Below are positions 63,979-64,000 of a DNA stretch of 64,000 bases, piece by piece. The stretch comes from Vandiemenella viatica (Eukaryota > Arthropoda > Insecta > Orthoptera > Morabidae), in NCBI GenBank assembly GCA_031002005.1, contig JARYHS010006964.1:7254001-7318000 (forward strand). The letters are read 5' to 3'. The translations under genes and the position numbers were made by a program. The notes beneath the pieces were generated by a model. It was not told the origin of the DNA. It did not search any database and worked only from the letters and a program-made list of their open reading frames with translations. Numbering within the stretch: position 1 is the first letter of the stretch; the number at the start of each line of letters is the position of its first letter.

Positions 63979-64000
63979 GTAGGGGACCAGAAGAAAGTGT

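Larger units (their letters stand above)
61690..64000 (-). mobile_element. Decayed Ty3/gypsy retrotransposon pol, partial
   Basis: From right to left on the minus strand: transcriptase N-terminus, transcriptase, RNase H, integrase zinc finger, integrase core. This is the standard Ty3/gypsy order. It continues past the window end; on the left it stops abruptly after the integrase core with no LTR, so it is truncated. Numerous frameshifts and mutated catalytic residues make it inactive. It is an endogenous retrotransposon; no envelope gene is seen. Confidence 0.93.

Noticed and set aside
1..64000. CRISPR arrays, prokaryotic operons, phage-like systems
   Set aside because: No regularly spaced direct repeats, no Shine-Dalgarno-linked gene strings and typical eukaryotic splice sites throughout.

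Overview
The window looks like AT-rich, intron-rich, repeat-dense nuclear DNA from a large-genome insect, most likely a polyneopteran such as an orthopteran or relative. This rests on GT-AG introns up to 15.5 kb, a secreted insect-type serpin, tRNA-derived SINEs of a style I associate with orthopterans, APE-type LINEs, Penelope, piggyBac, P-like/THAP and Ty3/gypsy elements. There is no bacterial gene organisation. The species assignment is inference from repeat style only.

The one convincing host gene is a secreted serpin on the + strand, pieced together from eight exons: 22304-22325, 24503-24609, 24715-24894, 25980-26187, 32223-32431, 40046-40224, 45060-45195 and 60720-60859. All seven introns are GT-AG, all exon phases agree, and the product would be about 393 residues. 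The exception is exon 6, which is one base short in an A run and so frameshifted. That is either a consensus error or an inactivating mutation. The inhibitory-type hinge ends exon 7 and the reactive-centre loop opens exon 8, the same layout that lets some insect serpins swap loops by alternative 3' exons. Only one loop exon was found.

Region 0-22 kb (upstream) is repeat-rich intergenic DNA. It holds a LINE 3' end, an internally deleted piggyBac-like element (811-1793), SINEs, a degraded 3-kb LINE (7147-10112), two fold-back elements (12.8-13.4 kb), two remnants of THAP/P-like transposases in opposite orientation (13.7-15.5 kb) and a ~780-bp tandem duplication (19381-20935).

Region 22-61 kb is the serpin gene. 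Its introns carry at least six LINE insertions or fragments. One minus-strand LINE (about 32.56-38.76 kb) contains a Penelope-like element (32738-34881) bounded by a 10-bp target duplication, and a 480-bp fold-back (36420-36902). A nearly complete LINE (46.3-49.8 kb) and a MADF-BESS-type C-terminal pseudogene (55.3-55.8 kb) lie in the last intron.

Region 61.7-64 kb is a decayed Ty3/gypsy pol on the minus strand, running off the window end.

The most interesting non-gene theme is a recurring hammerhead-ribozyme-like core (CTGANGA, stem, GAAA). It overlaps the stop codon of the Penelope GIY-YIG reading frame and recurs, more or less decayed, in fold-back repeats and solitary sites across the window. 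This suggests a family of Penelope-derived, ribozyme-bearing inverted repeats.
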